The notes beneath the pieces were generated by a model. That model was not told the DNA's origin. It saw nothing but the letters and a program-made list of their open reading frames with translations, and searched no databases. The translations under genes were made by a program, and so were the position numbers. Shown here piece after piece: positions 1 to 6,900 of a DNA stretch of 15,229 nt. The DNA is from Bacillota bacterium (GTDB lineage: Bacteria; Bacillota; Clostridia; Acetivibrionales; DSM-1351): the NCBI GenBank assembly GCA_023395575.1, contig JAEWZA010000035.1, forward strand, positions 1-15,229, in the 5' to 3' direction. The first letter of the stretch is position 1. Every line of letters begins with the position of its first letter.

Positions 1-648
1 TACCTTTATCATCCTGCTATCCGAAAGCTGGAACGTATTTTATCATACGGAGATATTGGCAAAATTGATAGCATCCGTGCAACTTTTAGTAATTATGAGC
101 CTGAAGAAGCTACGGATAATAATAAAGAATTTGACTGGCGATATCGTAAGGATTGTGGTGGCGGAGTTGCATATGACTGGATGAGTTATCTTGTAAATGC
201 ATGTAATCATTTTAGTGGTAGTTTACCAAAACGTGTTTTTGCAAGTGGTACTCAAAGTAAGCAATACGAAGTTTTTACTCGGATATTTGGTATGATTGAG
301 TATGAGAACAATATTGTAGCCTTTATAGAAAGCAGCAAAGAGGCAAATTTTAGCGAGGAACTACAAATTACCTGTGCAAATGGTATCTTACGTTTGCCGG
401 TAGCTTGGGGTATTTTCGGTGAGACTAAAATAACTCAAACACATCGTAAGCCAGAATGGAACTACATATTGACTGATAGTTATGAGATTGAAGAGTCAAA
501 TGCCTTTGTACTTCAGCTAAAGAATTTTGCTGCTGTTATACAAGGATTAGAGCAGCCTATATTACCACTACACCAATCTATTCAGAATATACAGCTTATT
601 GAAGCAATGGTTACAAGTTGCTTAGAGGGGCGAATTATTGAATTTTAA
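1..648 (+). CDS. Gfo/Idh/MocA-family oxidoreductase, C-terminal part (5' end outside window)
   Basis: The frame is open from base 1, so the gene starts upstream; 215 residues are visible. These are NAD(P)-dependent sugar or polyol dehydrogenases with an N-terminal Rossmann domain (missing here) and a C-terminal alpha/beta domain carrying substrate residues. Visible family marks are GDIGKI (about residues 17-22), WRY (46-48), and GGG followed by D59 and a tyrosine in DWMSYLVNA (59-67). The usual family pattern has GxH at this point; a Y followed by xVNA resembles the subgroup of D-xylose 1-dehydrogenase (NADP+) and trans-dihydrodiol dehydrogenase (recalled, not searched). The gene ends 36 bp before tadA on the same strand. 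All ten of its arginine codons are CGN, unlike tadA. The family is secure; the substrate is unknown. It could be functionally linked to the sugar operon on the other strand, but nothing shows this. Confidence 0.85.
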   Translation, partial: YLYHPAIRKLERILSYGDIGKIDSIRATFSNYEPEEATDNNKEFDWRYRKDCGGGVAYDWMSYLVNACNHFSGSLPKRVFASGTQSKQYEVFTRIFGMIEYENNIVAFIESSKEANFSEELQITCANGILRLPVAWGIFGETKITQTHRKPEWNYILTDSYEIEESNAFVLQLKNFAAVIQGLEQPILPLHQSIQNIQLIEAMVTSCLEGRIIEF

Positions 649-684
649 GCATATCATATAAAAACAATATATAACGAGGAAACA

Positions 685-1155
685 ATGTACACAAAGAAAG
701 AACAATTCATGCTAAAAGCCTTAAATCAGGCAAAGCTTGCATATAAAAAGGGAGAAACACCAGTAGGGGCAATTATTGTGAAGGATGGGAAAATAATAGC
801 CAGAGGGCACAACCTAAAGGAAGCCAAAAAGGATGTGACCTCACATGCAGAAATAGAGGCAATCAGAAAGGCTGCCAAAAAGCTCGGAACCTGGAGACTA
901 GACGGGTGTGAAATGTATGTGACTTTAGAACCTTGTCCCATGTGTGCAGGAGCAATAATTCAATCCAGGATAAGTACACTTTACATTGGGGCAATGGATA
1001 AAAGAGCCGGAGCAGCAGGGTCAGTAGTGGATCTTTTCAGAGTTAAGCAGTTTAATCATAAGGTAGATGTTGTTATAGGGCTTCTGCATGAAGAATGTAC
1101 AAAGCTGTTAAAGAATTTTTTTTCAGCGTTAAGAAGGTATAAGCATTTAGATTAA
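685..1155 (+). CDS. tadA: tRNA-specific adenosine(34) deaminase TadA
   Basis: It deaminates adenosine to inosine at the wobble position of tRNA-Arg(ACG) in the cytoplasm, using one zinc ion. The 156-residue length is normal for the family. The deaminase zinc motifs are present: H54-A-E56 (His ligand and proton-shuttling Glu) and P83-C84-x-x-C87 in PCPMCAGA. Further family marks are the ETPVGAIIV segment near residues 24-32, DKRAGAAGS after the second motif, and a C-terminal FF-LRR region. The start is ATG with GAGGA at 676-680 (short 4-nt spacing). All eight arginine codons are AGA or AGG and none is CGN, in sharp contrast to the preceding gene. A hairpin follows the stop codon. This is a housekeeping gene with no metabolic link to the sugar genes around it. 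A cytosine or guanine deaminase is less likely given the length and the motif context. Confidence 0.95.
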   Translation: MYTKKEQFMLKALNQAKLAYKKGETPVGAIIVKDGKIIARGHNLKEAKKDVTSHAEIEAIRKAAKKLGTWRLDGCEMYVTLEPCPMCAGAIIQSRISTLYIGAMDKRAGAAGSVVDLFRVKQFNHKVDVVIGLLHEECTKLLKNFFSALRRYKHLD

Positions 1156-1173
1156 CTTTTAAATTTAAACAAG

Positions 1174-1216
1174 AAATCTCCCAATTGTTGTTATTGTTAC
1201 ACCAATTGGGAGATTT
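1174..1216. terminator. Probable bidirectional terminator between convergent genes
   Basis: A perfect 14-bp inverted repeat has arms at 1174-1187 (AAATCTCCCAATTG) and 1203-1216, separated by a 15-nt loop. It lies 18 bp past the tadA stop and 32 bp past the stop of the kinase on the other strand, the classic place for a shared terminator. On the + strand the descending arm runs into TTTT-ATAA; on the - strand the following bases are T-rich but interrupted. Termination in either direction is inferred from structure and position. Confidence 0.75.
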
Positions 1217-1248
1217 TATAATGAGTTTATAAGTAACGTCTACATTAT

Positions 1249-2772
1249 TTATATTATACCTGAAATGGATTTCATATCTTGCTTTAGATTCTCATAGACC
1301 GAACGATAGAGCTTATAATACTGGTCGTATTTCTTTTTATTCTCATCGTTCGGTATGATTTTTTTGTCCAATACCTGCCATTTCTTAACATCCTCAAAGG
1401 TTAGCAGTCCAGTTCCTATTCCCGCTAGCATGACATCTCCCATGTTGGCTTCTACATCATGAATAGGGCATACCACAGGGTAACCAGTCACATCTGCAAA
1501 TATTTGCTTCCATAACTTTGATTTTGCTACTCCACCAGCCAGTAAAATGTATTCTCCTAGATTTTCTCCAGTACAGTCCATAGCATGTCTTAACGAATAT
1601 GCAACAGCTTCCAAAAAAGCTCTATAGATATGTGCTTTTGTATGAGTGAGTGATAGTCCTACTATTGTCCCTTTTGCATCAGAATCCCATACAGGACTTC
1701 TTTCACCCATAAAATATGGTAAGACAATTAATCCTTCACTTCCGGCTGGTAGTTTTTCTGCCTGTTCATCTAGTATTTTATATGCATTATGTCCACCTTT
1801 GCGCTCTGCTTCAAATTCTACTTCGGCAAAAGTATTACGGAACCATTTTATAATTGCACCAGCTGTCGCTGCGCCACTGAAATAATAAGACAGCTTTTTA
1901 GCATCATATAAATATGGCCAAACTATTAAACCAACACCTTCTATAGGCCTGTCAGAAATAAATGCAGCACACATGGATGTTCCTATTGCAGCGGCGTACA
2001 CTCCTGGTTCAAATACACCCAAACCTATATTAGCTGCTCCACAATCAATACCTCCTGCACATACGGGCAATCCTTCTATAAGTCCTAATTCATCTGCTGC
2101 TTGCTTAGTCAATCCACCTACGATATCTGTTGATTCAACAATATTTTGAGGCATCATGGAATATGGTATTCCCATTTCTTCCATTAACTCCTTTGACCAG
2201 GTATGAGTATTCATATCAAAAATACCACCGATATTACCTGCTGAGGAATAGTCAATTGCCACCTTTCCTGTCAGATGATATATTGCATAATCATTCGGGG
2301 GCAAAAATAATTTGATTTTTGCCCAATTATCAGGTTCATTGTTTTTAATCCATAAAATTTTGGTAAATCCATAATAAGGGTCGGAGCCATTATGGGTAAT
2401 TCGCTTTAACTTTTCTTCTCCGATATTATCTAAAACCCATTGTGCTTCTTTTGATGCCCTTCTATCCATCCATATTAAACAAGGTCTGACGGGCTTCATA
2501 TTATGGTCCAATGGTATTCCTGAACCTCCATATAAGCCACTAATACAGATACCCTTTATATCCTCTTTGCTTACTCCTGCTTTTTTTACTGTATTTATGA
2601 TGGATTTTTTTGTTGCTTCTATCCATACATCTGGCCATTGCTCTGCCCACAAGGGCTTTGGAGTTAGCACATCATATTCCTGTAAATCCTGAGCTATTAG
2701 ATTGCCTGCTGTATCCATCATAATTGTTTTGGTTCCAGACGTTCCGATATCAGTGCCCAATAAATAATTCAT
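1249..2772 (-). CDS. FGGY-family carbohydrate kinase, xylulokinase-like
   Basis: This is a cytoplasmic ATP-dependent kinase that would phosphorylate a ketose or polyol. At 507 residues it matches the xylulokinase branch (about 480-510). Seen in the sequence: the N-terminal phosphate-binding loop TDIGTSGTK (7-15), WAEQ (42-45), WMDRRA (101-106), the presumed catalytic Asp243 in AGGIDCGAA, GTS (264-266) in the second ATPase domain, GERSPVWD, and the late AGGVAKSKLWKQI block. ATG follows AAAGGAG at 2780-2786. It is the last gene of the operon, 98 bp after the dehydrogenase gene, and a terminator follows. With a polyol dehydrogenase just upstream, the natural inference is that it phosphorylates the ketose formed there. 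FGGY specificities (xylulose, ribulose, erythritol, glycerol, autoinducer-2) cannot be separated by eye, so no symbol is given. Confidence 0.9.
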   Translation of the reverse strand: MNYLLGTDIGTSGTKTIMMDTAGNLIAQDLQEYDVLTPKPLWAEQWPDVWIEATKKSIINTVKKAGVSKEDIKGICISGLYGGSGIPLDHNMKPVRPCLIWMDRRASKEAQWVLDNIGEEKLKRITHNGSDPYYGFTKILWIKNNEPDNWAKIKLFLPPNDYAIYHLTGKVAIDYSSAGNIGGIFDMNTHTWSKELMEEMGIPYSMMPQNIVESTDIVGGLTKQAADELGLIEGLPVCAGGIDCGAANIGLGVFEPGVYAAAIGTSMCAAFISDRPIEGVGLIVWPYLYDAKKLSYYFSGAATAGAIIKWFRNTFAEVEFEAERKGGHNAYKILDEQAEKLPAGSEGLIVLPYFMGERSPVWDSDAKGTIVGLSLTHTKAHIYRAFLEAVAYSLRHAMDCTGENLGEYILLAGGVAKSKLWKQIFADVTGYPVVCPIHDVEANMGDVMLAGIGTGLLTFEDVKKWQVLDKKIIPNDENKKKYDQYYKLYRSVYENLKQDMKSISGII

Positions 2773-2870
2773 ACTAAATCTCCTTTTATCTGTTTTATAG
2801 TTATTCTTAAAAATGCAGCAAAACTAGATTTTAAAGGATTGTAGTGCTACAAAAATAGTTGACATTCTTT

Positions 2871-3950
2871 TTATTTAAAGGTAATTGCAACTTTAAAATC
2901 ACCATATTTTCCTGAAGCGTATTCAAAAGCTTTCTCCCATTCTTCAATTGTAAAGGTTTTTGTAATAAGCCCAGTTGTTTTTAAATTACCATTTAAGATG
3001 TTTTCAATTACAAATGGATAGCAATATGGGCTTAAATGAGAACCAAGAATATCTAATTCCTTCCTGTCACCGATAATTGACCAGTCTACTGTAGTTGGTT
3101 CTCCAAATACGCTGAATTCTACAAAACGTCCTAATTTTCTTATCATATTTAGTCCTTGAACAACACTTGAGGGGTGTCCTGTAGCTTCAATATAAATATC
3201 ACATCCATAACCATCTGTTAACTCTAGTATTTTAGCAACAACATCTTCTTTACCGGGATTCATAACAATATCTGCGCCAAATTCTTTTGCTTTATCCAAA
3301 CGATTATCAACCATATCAAGTACTATTAATTTTTTAGGATTCTGCATCCTTGCATATGTGATCATACCAAGTCCAAGAGTTCCTGCACCAGAAATAACCA
3401 CCACATCATCATTACGAATCTGTGCTCTGTCTACTGCATGTTTAGAACATCCATAGGGTTCAATCAATAGAGCAGAACTCAAAGGTATTTCTTCTGGCAC
3501 TTTAGAAATTACACAGGTTTTAGGAAATCTAACATATTCAGCCATACCGCCGTTATTTCCTTTTTGGAAACCAAAAATTGCATGGGGCTGACACATCCAG
3601 TATCTACCGGTTTTACAGAATTTACACTCCCCACATGGAACAATCTGATCTGCTATAATTCTTTCTCCAATATGAAAGTCCTTTATATTTTCACCTACTT
3701 CAACGATATGACCTAAAAACTCATGTCCTGGGATAAATGGTGGTTCTACCCAAGCTGGTTGGTTATCGCTACCCCAGTACATAGCTGCTCCGTGTTGGCA
3801 TTTTAGGTCACTTGCGCAAACACCACAGCCTTCTGTTTTGATGATGATATCATCTGGTCCGCATTCTGGTGTAGGATAATTTGTTTCAAAACGGTAATCA
3901 TTTTTTCCATATGCTACTATAGCTTTCATTGTTTTTGGTATATTTTTCAT
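2871..3950 (-). CDS. Zinc-dependent medium-chain dehydrogenase, erythritol/L-threitol dehydrogenase-like
   Basis: It would oxidise a secondary alcohol of a polyol to a ketone with NAD in the cytoplasm. The 359-residue protein has the GroES-like domain, then the Rossmann domain. Seen: catalytic-zinc residues C45 and D48 in GVCASD, H76-E77 in PGHEF, and E164 in IEPYG; structural-zinc cysteines C106, C109, C112 and C120 in the standard CxxCxxCx7C spacing; GAGTLG (188-193); and D212 at the end of beta-2, favouring NAD over NADP. The stretch GAAMYWGSDNQPAWVEPP after the first cysteine resembles, from memory, proteins annotated as erythritol/L-threitol dehydrogenase rather than sorbitol or threonine dehydrogenase. 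ATG is preceded by AAGGGGGAT (3955-3963), which supports this start although residue 8 (MKAIVAYG) aligns with the usual family start. It sits between the flavoprotein and kinase genes. The enzyme class is firm; the tetritol substrate is tentative. Confidence 0.9.
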   Translation of the reverse strand: MKNIPKTMKAIVAYGKNDYRFETNYPTPECGPDDIIIKTEGCGVCASDLKCQHGAAMYWGSDNQPAWVEPPFIPGHEFLGHIVEVGENIKDFHIGERIIADQIVPCGECKFCKTGRYWMCQPHAIFGFQKGNNGGMAEYVRFPKTCVISKVPEEIPLSSALLIEPYGCSKHAVDRAQIRNDDVVVISGAGTLGLGMITYARMQNPKKLIVLDMVDNRLDKAKEFGADIVMNPGKEDVVAKILELTDGYGCDIYIEATGHPSSVVQGLNMIRKLGRFVEFSVFGEPTTVDWSIIGDRKELDILGSHLSPYCYPFVIENILNGNLKTTGLITKTFTIEEWEKAFEYASGKYGDFKVAITFK

Positions 3951-4038
3951 AGTAATCCCCCTTTGATTTAAAGATATTTAATAAATCCCTTATTTTAATG
4001 AGAAAAATCCTTTTTGAATACAAGTTTAATAAATAAAT

Positions 4039-5334
4039 TTAGACGATGGCTCCCTGTTCTTTTAACTTCTTCACCAGAAGCTCAGTGTCCATTTTGCATA
4101 TAGAATAATCATTTTGCACATAAATGGCAGCAGCCGTACCTGCCGCTTGTCCCATTGCCATACAGGTTGCCATAACTCGAATTGAGCCAAAAGCTGAGTT
4201 GTCAGCACATACACAGCGTCCAGCAGTAATTAAGTTCTCACTATTTTTAGGTACTAGTACACCGTAAGGAATATTGTACTCCTGTTTTAGACTAATACAA
4301 TCTTGTTCGATACTATCAGGCTTATGAATATCTATTACATGAGTTCCTTTTGCAATAGTGTCCTTAAATTTCTTTGGATTCAGAACATCGTCTGCTGTCA
4401 TCTCATACAATCCTACAATACGGTAAGTCTCACGTACTCCAGCCTGAGTTCCCGATTTTAAAAGCCAACAATCTTTAAAGGCAACAAAGTTCTCACGCAT
4501 AATATTTATCACTTTAAACAGATTTTCACGCAAATTACATTCAGTTATGGTAAAGTTTTCAGGAGAGCTTGCGTCTGCACTTTCACGCAACAGATTAATA
4601 GTAACTATACCATCACGAAAATGCCTGCTTATCCAGGGTCCACCGAATATTGGCATTTCGCCTTTCTCGTTAAGCTCACTTAATCTACCTCTTATTTCAG
4701 TGCTAATAGGCATTTTTTCATCTACTGCATCAGCGAATAAATCTTGGAGTGCATCAGTATCAACACCACCTAGTTGAAACCACAGAGACGCTGGCTGTAG
4801 CTTTTCTTGCTTTGTAGTTTCAAACCCTGCGGCCCTAACCAAGTCAGCATCACCTGTACAGTCGACTGCCACCTTACAGCCATATGCAACACGTCCTGCC
4901 TTGTTCTGTACTATTATATGACTGACCTTGCCATCAGTCATAATACAATCTGAAAAATAAGTATGATATAGCAGTGTGACACCGCTTTCAAGAAGTAATT
5001 GCTGAGCTGCCAGTTTGAACATCTCATCGTTTACCGGAACGTTTCCACTATCAAGTGTTACATCAGCTCCATTTAAGGCACTTATCCTCTTCATTAGCTC
5101 AAATGGAATTCCATCAATAATAAGCTTCTTCTTTTTCTTAAATATGCTGATAGGAGTTACGAGAGCACTTGATGCCATACCTCCTACAAATCCATAACGC
5201 TCTATTAATAGTGTTCTTGCACCATTCCTAGCGGCTGCAACTGCTGCAATAATACCAGAAGGGCCACCACCACATACAATTACATCATAGCTATCTATTA
5301 CTGAAACTTTATTTTCTTTTTCAAGAATAAACAT
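4039..5334 (-). CDS. FAD-dependent oxidoreductase (PF12831 type), third of three tandem paralogues
   Basis: This is a flavoprotein oxidoreductase of unknown substrate. Seen: the FAD dinucleotide-binding loop GGGPSG (22-27), ribose-binding E45 in ERYGFVGG, the second FAD-contact motif DCTGDAD (158-164), the family block GVRETYRIVG (299-308), DIHKP (335-339), AGRCVCADNSAFGS (371-384) and GQAAGTAAA (395-403), the usual C-terminal FAD-contacting helix. There is no signal peptide or membrane segment, so it is probably cytoplasmic. The 431-residue length fits the small, single-domain form of the family. AGGAGG (within 5337-5344) precedes the ATG. It lies 62 bp after its nearest paralogue and 88 bp before the dehydrogenase gene. 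Where the second paralogue has DIHNPAG, this one has DIHKPD, so the substrate site may differ. Redox partner and substrate cannot be deduced. Confidence 0.85.
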   Translation of the reverse strand: MFILEKENKVSVIDSYDVIVCGGGPSGIIAAVAAARNGARTLLIERYGFVGGMASSALVTPISIFKKKKKLIIDGIPFELMKRISALNGADVTLDSGNVPVNDEMFKLAAQQLLLESGVTLLYHTYFSDCIMTDGKVSHIIVQNKAGRVAYGCKVAVDCTGDADLVRAAGFETTKQEKLQPASLWFQLGGVDTDALQDLFADAVDEKMPISTEIRGRLSELNEKGEMPIFGGPWISRHFRDGIVTINLLRESADASSPENFTITECNLRENLFKVINIMRENFVAFKDCWLLKSGTQAGVRETYRIVGLYEMTADDVLNPKKFKDTIAKGTHVIDIHKPDSIEQDCISLKQEYNIPYGVLVPKNSENLITAGRCVCADNSAFGSIRVMATCMAMGQAAGTAAAIYVQNDYSICKMDTELLVKKLKEQGAIV

Positions 5335-5351
5335 AAATCCTCCTAATCAAT

Positions 5352-5410
5352 GGTTTTTTGACTGGACTGCTTGAATACTAAAGCTTAAGAGAAAAATCAG
5401 TCAAAAAGCT
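5352..5410 (-). promoter_or_regulatory. Long inverted repeat spanning a stop codon and the gap before the next gene
   Basis: A perfect 10-bp pairing joins TTTTTGACTG (5355-5364) and CAGTCAAAAA (5398-5407); G-C and wobble pairs can extend it to about 5352-5410. One arm covers the stop codon and last codons of the upstream flavoprotein gene (5397-6704). The other ends about 8 bases from the AGGAGG site of the downstream one. In the mRNA it would form a 33-nt-loop stem between the two genes. No T-run follows on the transcribed strand, so a terminator is unlikely. A role in mRNA stability or coupling is inference. Confidence 0.4.
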
Positions 5411-6704
5411 CCACTCCTCGTTCAATTAGAATTTTTTGTACTTCATGGAAATCTATATCACGTGGCAGTATTTCCTTTTTTGCTGAAAGTCCAGCAGCTA
5501 TACCAGCTGCCTCACCTATTGCCATGCAGATTGACATTACTCTATAAGATGCATGTGCACGATGGGTACCTGAAATGCATCTTCCTGCAAGAACTAAACC
5601 GTCTAAGCTCTTTGGAATCAAACTACGCAAAGGAATATCATAGGGAATTACTTCCTCTGGTACACCTTCAGCCTGTGCGCTACCTGCTGGATTATGAATG
5701 TCCACTATAAAGCTTGCCTTATGAACAATAACGTCTTCAAATCTGCGTCCTGTACGAAGATCTGAGTCTTCAAGCATATATTGACCTATAAAACGACGAG
5801 TCTCACGAACTCCAAGAGTATTTGCTGTGCTTTTTACAAAACAATTCTGATAACCATCTACATGGTTTCTTAAAAAATCAGTTACTTTATCAATTTGTGT
5901 TCGTAAATCTATTTCTGCTTTTTCTAGGTCATCGCTTGAGAGTGCAGAAATTCCATTTGACTGTGTTGTGTTGATAACACGTTCGCCAGGAACTGCAGTG
6001 CGGAATGAACGTACTGATGCTGCATTAGGCGGCAAATGACCTTCATTGCATAGTCTTGTAGTATAATCAAGAAATCTCTCTCCCTTGTATGTAATGTGGT
6101 CGAGTTCACCTATACAAGTTAGGGCATCATCCTCAACACCTTGTAGACGGAACATCAGAGTAACAGGCTGTAATAAGGAATCACCATCACGTCCCATTTC
6201 ATATTCTGCACCTGCAAAGTATGCAACATCACCGTCTCCGGATGCATCAACAAAACATTTTGCACGAAGGACCTTCATACCAGTCTTTTGAGAAATAACA
6301 ATACCTGTAAGCTTTTTGCCGTCTGTTAATGCATCTACAACAGGTGTTTGTAAATATACCTTTACACCTGCTTCATGTGCAAAATCAATAAGAACACGCT
6401 TAGCCTTCTCAAAGTCGTGTGTTTGTTGTGTAATTCCAGTTTCATCACTTTCTGGAACTCCTAAACGAACAACAAGTTCATCTCGTAGGGTTCCCTTTGA
6501 TACACTTCCGAGTATTGGTGCAACTGCACCATTAGTTAGATTGCCGCCAAGCGTGCCATAACGTTCAATCAATGCAGTTTTAGCTCCCATACGAGCTGCG
6601 GAAACAGCTGCACAAATACCAGCAGGGCCGGAACCGATGACGACAACATCATATTGTGCTGCTATTTCTATAGATTTTTGATATGATACTAAATTAATAC
6701 TCAT
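5397..6704 (-). CDS. FAD-dependent oxidoreductase (PF12831 type), second of three tandem paralogues
   Basis: Flavoprotein of 435 residues with the same architecture as its two neighbours. Seen: GSGPAG (24-29) in the FAD-binding loop, ERYGTLGG (47-54), DASGDGDVA (153-161), GVRETRRFIG (298-307), DIHNPAG (335-341), and the C-terminal block AGRCISGTHRAHASYRVM (373-390) with IGEAAGIAAG. The extra histidines in GTHRAH replace the ADNSA and ADAIA of the paralogues, pointing to a different active-site lining. No signal peptide or membrane segment is visible. AGGAGGA (6712-6718) lies 7 bases before the ATG. The 196-bp gap upstream holds the structured IS605-end-like element, so this gene may be less tightly coupled to the one before it. 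The fold and FAD binding are confident; substrate, reaction direction and electron acceptor are unknown. Confidence 0.85.
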   Translation of the reverse strand: MSINLVSYQKSIEIAAQYDVVVIGSGPAGICAAVSAARMGAKTALIERYGTLGGNLTNGAVAPILGSVSKGTLRDELVVRLGVPESDETGITQQTHDFEKAKRVLIDFAHEAGVKVYLQTPVVDALTDGKKLTGIVISQKTGMKVLRAKCFVDASGDGDVAYFAGAEYEMGRDGDSLLQPVTLMFRLQGVEDDALTCIGELDHITYKGERFLDYTTRLCNEGHLPPNAASVRSFRTAVPGERVINTTQSNGISALSSDDLEKAEIDLRTQIDKVTDFLRNHVDGYQNCFVKSTANTLGVRETRRFIGQYMLEDSDLRTGRRFEDVIVHKASFIVDIHNPAGSAQAEGVPEEVIPYDIPLRSLIPKSLDGLVLAGRCISGTHRAHASYRVMSICMAIGEAAGIAAGLSAKKEILPRDIDFHEVQKILIERGVELFD

Positions 6705-6785
6705 TCTTATATCCTCCTAAGATTATAACGCCTTAAATCTATTTCGATTGAAGATAAATTTCATTTCATTAGCAGCGTTTAACGA

Positions 6786-6850
6786 GGCGGGAAATATGTC
6801 GCCACTTAAACCGAAGTGGATTCCCACACCTATAAGAGGTGGGGGACATC
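6786..6850 (+). mobile_element. Structured element resembling an IS200/IS605 right end or omega-RNA tail; no transposase present
   Basis: Three stem-loops sit in a 65-nt stretch inside an operon gap. The first is GGCG (6786-6789) with CGCC (6800-6803). The second is CCACTT (6802-6807) with AAGTGG (6814-6819), closing loop AAACCG. The third is CCCACACCT (6823-6831) with AGGTGGGGG (6837-6845), with one A-G mismatch and loop ATAAG. The first and second stems share two bases and so compete. The order 'xxGAAGTGG-ATTCC-C-rich arm-short loop-G-rich arm-GACATC' resembles, from memory, IS200/IS605-group right ends, which also form the 3' part of TnpB guide RNAs. No tnpA, tnpB or clear left end lies in the gap, so it would be a relic or a short non-autonomous copy. 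It runs antisense to the operon. The alternative is an intercistronic mRNA hairpin cluster unrelated to transposons. Confidence 0.45.
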
Positions 6851-6900
6851 CATTGCATCATCACAGTTATTAGAGAAATATGTACAAATATATAAAGTAA

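Noticed and set aside
2839..2852. TTGTAGTGCTACAA palindrome between the dehydrogenase and kinase genes
   Set aside because: As a hairpin it is only about 5 bp and has no T-run after it on the transcribed strand; the shared TTGTAG/CTACAA ends with the stem at 8312-8340 are probably chance.
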